DNA of 64,000 nt from the NCBI GenBank assembly GCA_963733915.1, contig CAVTEP010000011.1, positions 868,001 through 932,000 of the forward strand, read 5' to 3'. The notes under the pieces are model-generated. The model did no database searches. It worked only from the letters and a program-made list of their open reading frames with translations, and was not told where the DNA came from. Source of the DNA: Sulfomarinibacter sp963733915 (GTDB lineage: Bacteria > Acidobacteriota > Thermoanaerobaculia > Thermoanaerobaculales > Sulfomarinibacteraceae). Made by a program: the position numbers and the translations under genes. Shown in pieces: positions 52,619 through 60,820 of this stretch; position 1 is the first letter of the stretch, and each line of letters opens with the position of its first letter.

Positions 52619-53999
52619 TGATCGAGTCCCCGAGCTCTGGAATCTGAGAGTCCCAGCCGAACTCCTCCCTCAAGCGCTCAGCGAACGCTTGTTGGGCCCC
52701 GTACTCACCGTGTATGAGAACCACCTGCTCGGGCTCCCGCTCGCGACGGCCGAGCCACAGCAGCAGCTCGCCGGCATCGGCGTGCGCAGAGAGACCCGAG
52801 ACCCGTGAGACGTGCGCCTTCACCGGGATCCACTCACCGTGGATCTTGATCTTTTCGTCACCGTCGATGAGTCGACGACCCTTTGTCCCCTGGGCCTGGT
52901 AGCCGACAAAGATCACGGTGTTTCGCTTTTCGGGCAGGCGGAGCTTCAGGTGGTGGAGGATGCGACCGCCGGTCGCCATGCCCGAAGCCGAGATGATGAT
53001 TGCCGGGCCCTTGAGCGAGTTGAGCTTTCGCGATTCGGCCGATGACGGCGTGACCTTGAGAGTGGGCGGAAAGATCGGATTCTCCTGGTCGGTGAAGAAC
53101 TGGCGCATTTCGACGTCGTGCTCGGCGATGTAACGCGTGTACAACGCGGTCGTTTCGATGCCCATCGGGCTGTCGAGAAATATCGGGATCTGCGGGAGGT
53201 CGCCGTCAACCATGAGCTCGTGCAGCAGGTACAGGATCTCCTGCGTGCGATCGACGGCAAATGCCGGAACGACGATCACCCCCCCGCGGTCGAGACCGGC
53301 ACGGACCTCTTCGCCGAGGATGACGCGAGGGTCGGTATCGCCGTGGAATCGATCCCCGTAGGTTGATTCAACAAAAAGCACATCTGAACCCGGGTACGGC
53401 TCGGGTTCGCGCAGAATCGGAACCCCATAGCGGCCGACGTCGCCCGAGAAAAAGACGGTCTTTCGCTTGCCGCCCGCAACTTTGGTCTCGAGCTCGACCG
53501 CGGCCGCCCCGAGAATGTGACCCTGCCGGTGGTAGCGAAAGCGAATACCCGGGCGCAGCTCCTGCCAGTGGTCGAAGGCGACCGCATCGAGGAGCTTGAT
53601 CGCGGCGCGTGCGTCGGCCATCCGAAACAGTGGTAACGCCGGCTTGTGTTTCGAGTAGCCCTCTTTGTTGGCGTACCGTGCCTCTTCCTCGTTGATGTGG
53701 GCGGCGTCGGGAAGCAGCACGCCGAGCAGAGCACGGGTTGGAGGCGTGCAGTAGACCGGAGCCTCGAAACCCTGACGACACAATCGTGGCAGATAACCCG
53801 AATGGTCGATGTGGGCGTGCGTCAGAACCACCGCATCGATATCGTGCGGCGGGTGCGGCAGATTCTTCCAGTTGAGTTGACGGTACTCGGCCGGCCCCTG
53901 GAAGAGGCCACAATCGACGAGAATCCGGAAGTCCTTCCACTCCAGCAGATACTTCGACCCGGTCACGCATCTTCCCGCGCCCAGCACCGTGATCTTCAT
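52611..53999 (-). CDS. MBL-fold/beta-CASP RNase-like enzyme
   Basis: This is a 462-residue metallo-beta-lactamase protein of the RNA-cleaving beta-CASP group (CPSF-like, YSH1-like). The zinc site is in VVLTHAHIDHSGYLPRL (HxHxDH). An Asp and His motifs follow (FFSGDVGRYG; VFVGYQAQGTKGRRL; VSGLSAHADAGELL), and the beta-CASP part has VPAFAVDRTQEILYLLHEL. Such enzymes act as RNA endo- or exonucleases in some bacteria and archaea. The exact substrate is unknown. ATG 53999 gives the family-like start MKITVLGAG. The C-terminal codons and TAA stop come from the array of locus I. Confidence 0.88.
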   Translation of the reverse strand: MKITVLGAGRCVTGSKYLLEWKDFRILVDCGLFQGPAEYRQLNWKNLPHPPHDIDAVVLTHAHIDHSGYLPRLCRQGFEAPVYCTPPTRALLGVLLPDAAHINEEEARYANKEGYSKHKPALPLFRMADARAAIKLLDAVAFDHWQELRPGIRFRYHRQGHILGAAAVELETKVAGGKRKTVFFSGDVGRYGVPILREPEPYPGSDVLFVESTYGDRFHGDTDPRVILGEEVRAGLDRGGVIVVPAFAVDRTQEILYLLHELMVDGDLPQIPIFLDSPMGIETTALYTRYIAEHDVEMRQFFTDQENPIFPPTLKVTPSSAESRKLNSLKGPAIIISASGMATGGRILHHLKLRLPEKRNTVIFVGYQAQGTKGRRLIDGDEKIKIHGEWIPVKAHVSRVSGLSAHADAGELLLWLGRREREPEQVVLIHGEYGAQQAFAERLREEFGWDSQIPELGDSITL

Positions 54000-54023
54000 C
54001 GGACCTCCGCCCGCGATCCTACC

Positions 54024-54066
54024 GCAATTCCGTTCCTTGCGCCGACGGCGCAAGGAACGGAATTGC
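54024..54066. other. Near-perfect 20-bp palindrome between divergent genes
   Basis: GCAATTCCGTTCCTTGCGCC (54024-54043) is followed after 3 nt by its exact reverse complement (54047-54066). It lies between the MBL gene start (minus strand) and a predicted promoter for the next plus-strand gene, just 4 nt before its -35 box. No T-run follows, so a regulator binding site is more likely than a terminator. It is not part of the tandem-repeat family. Confidence 0.8.
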
Positions 54067-54069
54067 CGC

Positions 54070-54098
54070 TGGACGGAAGGACAACTTCCCCGTAGAAT
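54070..54098 (+). promoter_or_regulatory. Possible promoter for the small-protein/kinase operon
   Basis: TGGACG (54070-54075), a 17-nt spacer and TAGAAT (54093-54098) lie about 24 nt before the next start codon. The -10 box is good and the -35 box moderate. The palindrome lies directly upstream. Confidence 0.5.
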
Positions 54099-54121
54099 GT
54101 TGCCCTACCGGGAGGTCAGAG

Positions 54122-54610
54122 ATGGCAGAGAAGAAAAAGAGCGTTGATGAGGCCATCGCAGAGGTGGCGGACGAGGCATCGGGTGGACTGAGCTCGGTCA
54201 AGGAATCGCTGGCCAAGGCGCAGCAGTCGATGGAAAGCGCGAAGTCCGCCATGCAGGAGACGTACGGCAGGGCCAAGGGCAGGGCCGCGGTTGCGACGGA
54301 CCAGGCAAAGGTGTATCTCGAGGACGCCAAGAAGTACCTCGCCGAAGCGCGCGAGAAGATCGGCAAATTGGCCACGAAGTCCCGCGAGCAGGCGGAGGTC
54401 CTGTATGCCGGGGCCAAGGAGCAGTACGAGATCCTGTCGGAAAAGGCGAAGGAGCTCTACGCAAAGGCCAGAACGCGGGTCTCCGAAGTCGATTTCAAGC
54501 AGAAGGGCGACGAGGTGGTCGAGTATGTCCGCAGCAACCCCGGCAAGGCGATCCTGATCGCCCTCGCCGTCGGCTTCGTGGTCGGCTACGCAACCCGGCC
54601 GCGCGACTGA
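54122..54610 (+). CDS. Helical protein with C-terminal membrane anchor (DUF883/YtxH-like)
   Basis: This is a 162-residue protein. Residues 1-130 are a long Ala/Lys/Glu-rich helix (VKESLAKAQQSMESAKSAMQ, LEDAKKYLAEAREKIGKLAT), likely a coiled coil. The C-terminus has YVRSNPGKAILIALAVGFVVGYATRPRD split at family-like positions, one membrane helix of the ElaB/YqjD (DUF883) type. Those E. coli proteins tie ribosomes to the membrane in stationary phase; apolipoprotein-like stress proteins are an alternative. The start ATG has a GGGAGGT ribosome site. The next small gene follows after 25 nt. Confidence 0.65.
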   Translation: MAEKKKSVDEAIAEVADEASGGLSSVKESLAKAQQSMESAKSAMQETYGRAKGRAAVATDQAKVYLEDAKKYLAEAREKIGKLATKSREQAEVLYAGAKEQYEILSEKAKELYAKARTRVSEVDFKQKGDEVVEYVRSNPGKAILIALAVGFVVGYATRPRD

Positions 54611-54635
54611 CGACACCATGGGGAGGGGTGAAGAG

Positions 54636-54938
54636 ATGGACGTACACAACTCCGAAGCCTTCGAGGATGAGGCCGACGACGAGCTCGTCGAAAACCTGAA
54701 TGCGGCGCGTCGGATCGACGCCGACTCCATCCTCGATTCCCTCGTGCCGCGGTCGATCGACTGGCGGGAGACCGTGCGTCGCCACCCCTTCGGGTCGGTG
54801 GCCTGCGTCGGGCTGGTTGGTTACCTCGTGGGTCGAACCAAAGGGGCGTCGATCATGACTGGCATTACGGCAAGCCTGTCGGCCGGCATCATGCGCCAGC
54901 TTTCCGACGTCTTTGAGGGCGATTTCTTCGACTTCTGA
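54636..54938 (+). CDS. Small hypothetical protein, membrane-associated
   Basis: This is a 100-residue protein with an acidic N-terminal half (FEDEADDELVENLNAA) and a C-terminal half with a weakly hydrophobic glycine-rich stretch (FGSVACVGLVGYLVGRTKGAS and MTGITASLSAGIM split by the loop). It starts at ATG 54636 after GGGGAGGGGTGAA. It resembles no family I can name. Its place right after the DUF883-like gene and its Gly-rich helix suggest a partner at the membrane. Confidence 0.6.
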   Translation: MDVHNSEAFEDEADDELVENLNAARRIDADSILDSLVPRSIDWRETVRRHPFGSVACVGLVGYLVGRTKGASIMTGITASLSAGIMRQLSDVFEGDFFDF

Positions 54939-54976
54939 TCGGAGATAGAAATGGCGCACCACGCCGCGCCCGCCTC

Positions 54977-57316
54977 ATGACGCTCGGGCGGAGCTTCCTG
55001 CTCTGGTTGCTCGGGGTTCTGGTAGTCACCATGGTGGTGGTCAGCGCGCTCGTGCTGTGGCACGAGCAACAGATCCTCGAGGACGAGCTCCGCTCGCGGG
55101 CCGACATGCTCGCCCATGTCCTCGCCCTGGCGGCGGCCGATGGCGGCTCCCCGGAGTACCTGGCGATCTTCTCCATGACCGACATCCGCGCAGGCGAAGT
55201 GCGCGACCATGGCGGCGGGCTTCTGTGGCGATTCGGGCCGCCTCCGGAACAGCTCGAGGCGCTCGACACGGACCTCTTGAGGGTCGAACGGAGGGTCGAG
55301 GTCCGCCGGGGCCCCTGGGGTGGTGAGGATTCGGTCGACGTCGTGGTGCTGGTTTCGCGGGCGCGGATGCGCGCGATCCTCGCTGCCGCCGCGGCACGGC
55401 TGCTGGCCGGCTTGGGGATCGCGCTGAGCCTGGCGCTGGTGGCCGGTCTTGCCCTCATCGGACGCGTGGTCGGACCGCTCAACCAGCTCGCCGAGTGGGT
55501 GCGAAGCTTCGATCCCGATGGACCGGTCGAACTGGCTGTGGAGGGCGGGCCGACGTCTGAGGTCCGTGACCTGGCGCGCGCCTTTTCCGATATGGGCCGC
55601 AGGCTCGCCGAGCAGCGCCGGTCGTTGGTCGCCAGCGAGCTCCAGTTTCGCGGGCTCTTTGTTTCCTCACCGACACCCCTCTTGCGACTCGATCGGAATC
55701 TCAGCCTGCGTGACGCCAACCCGGCGGCGGAGCCCTATCTCGGCGGGCCGGTGGCGAGGGCGTCTGCTCTTTCGTTGGCTGCATTCATCGAACGGCCGTC
55801 GGAGAAAGAGCTGGCATCCGCGGCAGCGGCCGCCACGGCGTCGGAGACGGTGCTCGAGGCCGTTTGGCGGCTCCCCGGCGGTGAGCTGGCCGAGGTCGAA
55901 CTCCGCATCGGTGCGAGCGGTGACGGTGAGGCGGAGGGTCTTCTGGTCGCGGTTCACGATTTGACCGACCGCGTACGGCGCATGGGCGAGCACTGGCGGC
56001 GCACCTTCGACGCAATGGTGGACGGGGTCGCTCTGGTCGATCGCGACGGCGTCGTCGTGCTCGCAAACCAGGCGCTGGCGCCGCACCTGGAGGTGGTGGC
56101 CGGCGGCCTCCCGCGCCGCCTTCGCGATGGTGCACCACGCCACTGGCGCGCCAGGAACGTGGGCCGATTGCTGGACTGCTCACTGGCCCTGCCCGAAGGC
56201 CTCGAACACGCCATTCTCGTGGTGCGGGACGTGACCGAGGCTGCGGATGCGGAAGACCGGCTTCGGGACGCCGAGAAGATGCACGCGGTGGGCACCCTCG
56301 CCAGCGGCGTCGCTCACGATTTCAACAATCTCCTGGCAGCTATCATGCTGCACGTCAGGCTTTTGCAGCGGCAGCCGGAGGCGGCGGTGGCGGCGGTGGC
56401 GGCTATCGGAGACCTCGCCGAGCAAGGCACCGAGGTGGTGCGCGAACTTCTGTTCTTTGCCCGCCGCGAGAGCTCGATCCCGGTCACCATCGACCTGGTG
56501 GACTTGGTCCGTCATCAAGAAAACGTCCTCCGTCACCTGCTGCCGGACGGCATCGCGCTTGCTGTCGAGCTCGAAAACGAAACGGTGCCGATCGTCGCCG
56601 ACGCGGTCGGGATGCGTCGACTGCTCCTCAACCTGGTGATCAATGCTCGCGACGCCCTCGAAGGACGCGGTGGCAGGATCACCGTTCGCGTCGAACACAC
56701 CGCCGGGCGGGCGGTCCTCGAGGTCGCTGATGATGGGCCGGGGGTGCCGCCGGAGGTTCGCGAGCACATCTTCGAGCCGTTCTTCACCCTCCGTCGCCAG
56801 GGCCGTGGTTCGGGTCTCGGGTTGGCCGTCGTCTATAGCATCGTCACGTCGCATGGTGGCGAGGTCGATGTGCTCTCGGCGCCCGGTGAGGGTGCACGAT
56901 TCGTCGTCCGTCTGCCGCTCGGCGACCCCGCCGCGGTCGAGCCGGTGGATGGACGCGCAACCGCCGAGGCTCCGATCCGGGTGCTGCTGGTCGAGGGGAA
57001 CGGACGGTCCGCCGCGCGCACGATAGAAACCCTGGCCGCCGCCGGGCTCGAGGTGCGACACGCACCGGTCTTCGAGGCCGTCGACGGTATTGTTGATCGA
57101 TGGACGCCGTCGGTGGCCGTGGTCGCCGAGGATGTTCTCGGCGGGGCGACGGGGTGGATGCTGAGCCGGCTGCAGCTCCCGGTTTTGCTGGTCGGAGGAT
57201 CGGTCGGTGGCGGCGGCGAAGACTGGGGGCCGAGAGTGATCAGATTGGGCTCAGAAGCCACTCCCGGCGCGATTCTCGAAGCCCTGCGCGACTTGAGCGG
57301 CATCGTCAAGAGTTAA
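54977..57316 (+). CDS. Hybrid-like sensor histidine kinase with a degenerate receiver
   Basis: This is a 779-residue membrane kinase. It has a first membrane helix (residues 8-28), a small sensor region, and a second helix (about 135-160), then HAMP, two PAS-like segments (about 220-330 and 335-430) and the dimerisation/H-box GVAHDFNNLLAAIM, as in the NtrB-like HDFNN group. The ATPase has NARDAL, DDGPGVP and GSGLGLAVVY. The last 120 residues look like a receiver (IRVLLVEGNGRSAARTIETLA) in which the usual acidic pair is E-G and the phosphoacceptor position reads A-E-D, so phosphotransfer there is doubtful. A 9-codon open frame with a better ribosome site (ATG 54951) overlaps its start. No partner regulator is adjacent. 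Confidence 0.85.
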   Translation: MTLGRSFLLWLLGVLVVTMVVVSALVLWHEQQILEDELRSRADMLAHVLALAAADGGSPEYLAIFSMTDIRAGEVRDHGGGLLWRFGPPPEQLEALDTDLLRVERRVEVRRGPWGGEDSVDVVVLVSRARMRAILAAAAARLLAGLGIALSLALVAGLALIGRVVGPLNQLAEWVRSFDPDGPVELAVEGGPTSEVRDLARAFSDMGRRLAEQRRSLVASELQFRGLFVSSPTPLLRLDRNLSLRDANPAAEPYLGGPVARASALSLAAFIERPSEKELASAAAAATASETVLEAVWRLPGGELAEVELRIGASGDGEAEGLLVAVHDLTDRVRRMGEHWRRTFDAMVDGVALVDRDGVVVLANQALAPHLEVVAGGLPRRLRDGAPRHWRARNVGRLLDCSLALPEGLEHAILVVRDVTEAADAEDRLRDAEKMHAVGTLASGVAHDFNNLLAAIMLHVRLLQRQPEAAVAAVAAIGDLAEQGTEVVRELLFFARRESSIPVTIDLVDLVRHQENVLRHLLPDGIALAVELENETVPIVADAVGMRRLLLNLVINARDALEGRGGRITVRVEHTAGRAVLEVADDGPGVPPEVREHIFEPFFTLRRQGRGSGLGLAVVYSIVTSHGGEVDVLSAPGEGARFVVRLPLGDPAAVEPVDGRATAEAPIRVLLVEGNGRSAARTIETLAAAGLEVRHAPVFEAVDGIVDRWTPSVAVVAEDVLGGATGWMLSRLQLPVLLVGGSVGGGGEDWGPRVIRLGSEATPGAILEALRDLSGIVKS

Positions 57317-57354
57317 CCCACCGGTGGCGCGCCCTCCTCTGATAAGCTTCGGTT

Positions 57355-59766
57355 GTGACGTTCTGCAGTCCTGAAGGGGGCCCGAGATGGCGGCGGCACG
57401 TGCCGTGGCTGCTTCTTGTCGTCTTCTCGCTGACCCTCCACCTGTGGGACCTCGGCGGACGTTCGTACCACCACGATGAGGCGATCCATGCCCATGGCGC
57501 CCACGTGTTGCTGAAGAACGGCTCCTATCACTACGATCCGACCTACCACGGCCCGCTGCTCTACTACCTCACCGCCGTCACCTTCGTGGTCGCCGGCGAG
57601 TCGGACTTCACAGCCCGTCTGCCGATCGCCCTGGCAGGCGTCGCGTTGATCGCGGTCGCCTGGTCGGCACGCCGGCCGCTCGGGCCCCGAGCGGCCTGGT
57701 GGACGGGCCTCCTGGTCACGATCTCGCCGATCTGCCTCTACTACGGCCGCTTTCTCCGCATGGATGTCCTCGAGGCCCTGACCGCCTCGGCGGCATTTGT
57801 TGCCGCGTGGCGAGCGGTGCGCGGCAGCTCGCGAGCCTGGGTGTGGGTGGGAGTGTGGACCGGCCTCGCGTTCGCCACCAAGGAGAACGCGTTTGTCACC
57901 GCAGCCCTGGTCGGCGGCGTACTCGGGTTGATGCTCGCCTATCGCGGGCTCCACCGCATGATTCCGGCGACCCTGCGCTGGATCGCGGAACACCGTTGGA
58001 ACCTGCTGGCGGCGGTGGCGGCGGCGGTGCTGGTCACGGTCCCGATCTTCACCGTCGCCTTCCGCCACCCGGAGGACTGGTTCTTTCCCTACAAGGCGAT
58101 CAGCTACTGGTGGGGCCAACACAGCGTCGAACGGGTCGCCGGGCCGCCCTGGTACCACCTGCCCCGACTCGCCCTCTATGAGTTCCTGCCGATCATCGCC
58201 GCGCTCTCGTGGGCTCTCCGTCGCGGGCGCAGGATGCGCACCCTCGAGTGGTCGCTGCTGCTTTTCGGTGTCGCTTCGGTCGGGATGTACTGCTACCTCG
58301 GGGAAAAGGTGCCGTGGCTCGGAGTCCACCAGGTGTGGGCCTTTCTGCCGCTTGCCGGCATGCAGCTGGCCCGCAGCTTCGGCCCCCGTGGGGTCTGGTG
58401 GAGCCGCAGCCTGGCAGCGCTCGGTCTGGCCGCTACCGCCGTCACGACGCTGGTGGCCAACTTCGTCCTCGACGAGATTTCCCCTCGCCGCGAGCGGGTC
58501 GAGGCGCTGATCTACGTTCAAACCTGCCCCGAGATCCTGCCGCTGGTGGCCGAGGGCGACCGCATGGCCGCGGAGGGCGTGGATCCGGTGGCGGCGGTGG
58601 CTGGCGAGGCCGGGTGGCCGCTGTCGTGGTACTGGCGGACGGCCCCGGTCTGGTGGTCGAATCCGGAAGCCGGGCAGCGGCCGCCGATGGTCTTCACCGG
58701 TACTGAGGACCAGGCGTCGGTGCGGCGCCGACTCGGCAGCGGATACACCTCCGAGCGCCTGCCGTTACGCGGGTGGTGGGTCATGGAGGACTCCAGGCCG
58801 AGTTTCCGCGAAATCCTGCGCTACGTCTTTACCAGGCGTCCGTGGGGCGTGATCGGTTCCACCGACTTCATCTTCCTGCGTCGGACCGACGATGACGGCA
58901 AAAGCTCCGGCGAAATATCGCGCGAGGCGCCGGTGCCGGAGCCGCTGGCCGCCGCCCTGGATTTCGAGGGCGCCCGGGTGCTTGGCGAGGGTTGGGTCAT
59001 GGAGCCGCGCGGTCTCGCGGTGTCGCGCGACGGCGATCTGGCGGTGGCGGACACCGGTCTCGGGAGCGTTGCCTTCTTCGACCTCGACGGCAGCCCGCGG
59101 AAGCTGAGCGCGCCCGAGGGTCTCAACCAGCCCGAAGCGGTGGCGTGGACGCCGGACGGCGTGCTGGTGATTGCCGATACCTGGAATCACCGGGTCCTGC
59201 TCTACAACCCCGCTTCCGGGAGCTCGAGACCGTTGCCCGAGCCCGAGGGCGGCTGGTACGGTCCACGGGCTGTGGCGGTTGCTGGCGACGGCACCATCGC
59301 GGTTGCCGACACCGGACACAAGCGTATCGTGATTCTCGCGCCCGGCGACCAGGAGCTCGGCATCGGCATCATCGGCAACGAGGGCTCCGGGCCGGGGCAG
59401 CTGATCGAGCCGGTCGGGCTGACCTGGCTCGACAATCGGCGGTTGCTGGTGTGCGACACCGGCAACCGCCGCCTCCAGGTCTTCGACCGTCACGGACGGG
59501 CGCTCGAGGAGGTGGCGTTGCCCGATGCCTGGGCCGACTTCTACTCCCGGCCCCAGGTGGTCGCGCTCGCCCCCGACCGGTGGTTGGTGACCGACGCGCC
59601 GGCGCGGAGCCTGTGGCTCATCGCAAACGGCGTGCCGCGTGTGATCGCCCTCGGGGAAACCAAGATCGTGCCAAGCGGTCTCGCGCGATTCGACGACACG
59701 CTGTACCTCTCCGACTTCGGCGGCCGGCTCTGGAAATTCGAGCTGCCGGCCGGCGACGCGCCGTAA
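57355..59766 (+). CDS. Agl23-like (TIGR03663) membrane glycosyltransferase fused to an NHL beta-propeller
   Basis: This is an 803-residue protein starting at GTG 57355. Residues 1-400 have about ten membrane helices and the GT-C/PMT-like N-terminus YHHDEAIHAHGAHVLLK...YDPTYHGPLLYYLTA, with the acidic catalytic-type Asp-Glu. This matches the TIGR03663 group linked to archaeal flippase-associated Agl23. Residues about 540-800 are a soluble propeller of NHL-type repeats (MEPRGLAVSRDGDLAVADTG, PEAVAWTPDGVLVIADTWNHRV, PRAVAVAGDGTIAVADTGHKRI, EPVGLTWLDNRRLLVCDTGNRRL). It probably moves a sugar from a lipid donor outside the membrane. The propeller would lie in the periplasm. A repeat array starts 3 nt after its stop. 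Confidence 0.75.
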   Translation: MTFCSPEGGPRWRRHVPWLLLVVFSLTLHLWDLGGRSYHHDEAIHAHGAHVLLKNGSYHYDPTYHGPLLYYLTAVTFVVAGESDFTARLPIALAGVALIAVAWSARRPLGPRAAWWTGLLVTISPICLYYGRFLRMDVLEALTASAAFVAAWRAVRGSSRAWVWVGVWTGLAFATKENAFVTAALVGGVLGLMLAYRGLHRMIPATLRWIAEHRWNLLAAVAAAVLVTVPIFTVAFRHPEDWFFPYKAISYWWGQHSVERVAGPPWYHLPRLALYEFLPIIAALSWALRRGRRMRTLEWSLLLFGVASVGMYCYLGEKVPWLGVHQVWAFLPLAGMQLARSFGPRGVWWSRSLAALGLAATAVTTLVANFVLDEISPRRERVEALIYVQTCPEILPLVAEGDRMAAEGVDPVAAVAGEAGWPLSWYWRTAPVWWSNPEAGQRPPMVFTGTEDQASVRRRLGSGYTSERLPLRGWWVMEDSRPSFREILRYVFTRRPWGVIGSTDFIFLRRTDDDGKSSGEISREAPVPEPLAAALDFEGARVLGEGWVMEPRGLAVSRDGDLAVADTGLGSVAFFDLDGSPRKLSAPEGLNQPEAVAWTPDGVLVIADTWNHRVLLYNPASGSSRPLPEPEGGWYGPRAVAVAGDGTIAVADTGHKRIVILAPGDQELGIGIIGNEGSGPGQLIEPVGLTWLDNRRLLVCDTGNRRLQVFDRHGRALEEVALPDAWADFYSRPQVVALAPDRWLVTDAPARSLWLIANGVPRVIALGETKIVPSGLARFDDTLYLSDFGGRLWKFELPAGDAP

Positions 59767-59768
59767 GT

Positions 59769-60018
59769 CGTTAAAACGTTAGAACGTTAGAACGTTAGAA
59801 CGTTAGGAAAAGGAGAAAAGGAGACCGCCCTCCCGACCCATAATTCGGTTTTCTGATCTCAGATGTTGAATGTTCCGAATTCCCTCCTCTCCTGAACCAT
59901 GTCTTTGGGTGCCCCAACGTTGTAACGTGAAACGTTCAAACGTTCTAACGATTCGAGGCACATGCTCTCCTTTTCCCCTTTTCCCCTTTTCCCCTTTCTC
60001 CCCTGTTCCCGTTTTCCC
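59769..60018. repeat. Nested arrays (CGTTAGAA and AAAGGAGA types), locus J
   Basis: The left side has CGTTAAAA then three CGTTAGAA units (59769-59800), then AAAGGAGA units (59808-59823). The right side has degenerate reverse-type CGTTCTAACG units (about 59915-59950) and then a long TTTTCCCC array (59966-60018). Both unit families thus recur on the right in reverse orientation. The spacer includes CCGCCCTCCCGACCC. This fills most of the 418-nt gene-free stretch 59767-60184. After 60018 there is only a short AT-rich piece (TTAAAGGATTTTTAA) and a small GC hairpin (60148-60159) before the pilin gene. Confidence 0.85.
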
Positions 60019-60184
60019 CTCGACGCCCGCGCCGGCCGCCGTCTGGAATCGATCGTTCAACCAATGAACAGTTCGGCAGTCTCATCAAACCGGGCCGGCC
60101 CGGCGTGTGATGGCTAAAATCCTGATTGTTAAAGGATTTTTAAGGCCGGGGCTCGCCCCTTGACGATGCCGCAGGTGGGGCCGC

Positions 60185-60820
60185 ATGCTAAGAATGATGA
60201 ATTATTCCCACCCCCCGACGTCGTCCATCGACCATCGCGGGCGCTACGAGCGCGGCTTCACCCTGTTCGAGATCCTGGTGGTCGTCATGTTGGTCGGCCT
60301 GCTGCTGGCGATCGGCTTTCCGATGATGCGCCGTTCGCTGGTCCGGGCGGAGATGCTGGCCGAGGTCAACATGGTCAATCAGGCGTTCACCGTCTCCCGC
60401 ATCGCCGCCCTCAAGCAGGGCCAACGGGTGGCGATGAAGATCCTCGACGACAACGCGACCCAGGACGGTGGCCTGGTCATCGCCTGGGTGGATGGTGACG
60501 CCAACGGCACCCTCGCGGCGGGCTCGGAAGAGGTGGTCGGGCGGTGGACGGTGAAAGACAAGTTCAGGCTCAAGCCGGACGCCTCGAACGTTTTGTTGCA
60601 GCTCGGTGGAACCACGCGGGGCGTGGTCTTTCTCCCCAACGGCAACACGATTGCCGCCGCCAGCGGCGCCCTCGTCGGCGAGGGTGCGTTCGTGGTCGAA
60701 GACATCCACTCCAACAATCTCAGGCTGGGGGTGCGCGGCGGCACGGGCACCGTGGTCCGCCAGATGTGGGACGACGAGAGCAGCCAGTGGTCAAACCAGA
60801 TCAGGTTCTGGAGGTACTGA
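60185..60820 (+). CDS. Type IV pilus minor pilin, GspH/FimT-like
   Basis: This is a 211-residue prepilin. A leader of 23 residues ends in ERG before the cleavage point, followed by FTLFEILVVVMLVGLLLAIG with Glu at +5. The rest is a globular domain with GspH features (RIAALKQGQRVAM, VVFLPNGNTIAA). The start ATG 60185 has GGTGGGG upstream; Met at 60194 is possible. It heads a cluster of four pilin-like genes and a PilY1-like gene. Minor pilins prime pilus assembly and hold the tip protein. Confidence 0.85.
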   Translation: MLRMMNYSHPPTSSIDHRGRYERGFTLFEILVVVMLVGLLLAIGFPMMRRSLVRAEMLAEVNMVNQAFTVSRIAALKQGQRVAMKILDDNATQDGGLVIAWVDGDANGTLAAGSEEVVGRWTVKDKFRLKPDASNVLLQLGGTTRGVVFLPNGNTIAAASGALVGEGAFVVEDIHSNNLRLGVRGGTGTVVRQMWDDESSQWSNQIRFWRY

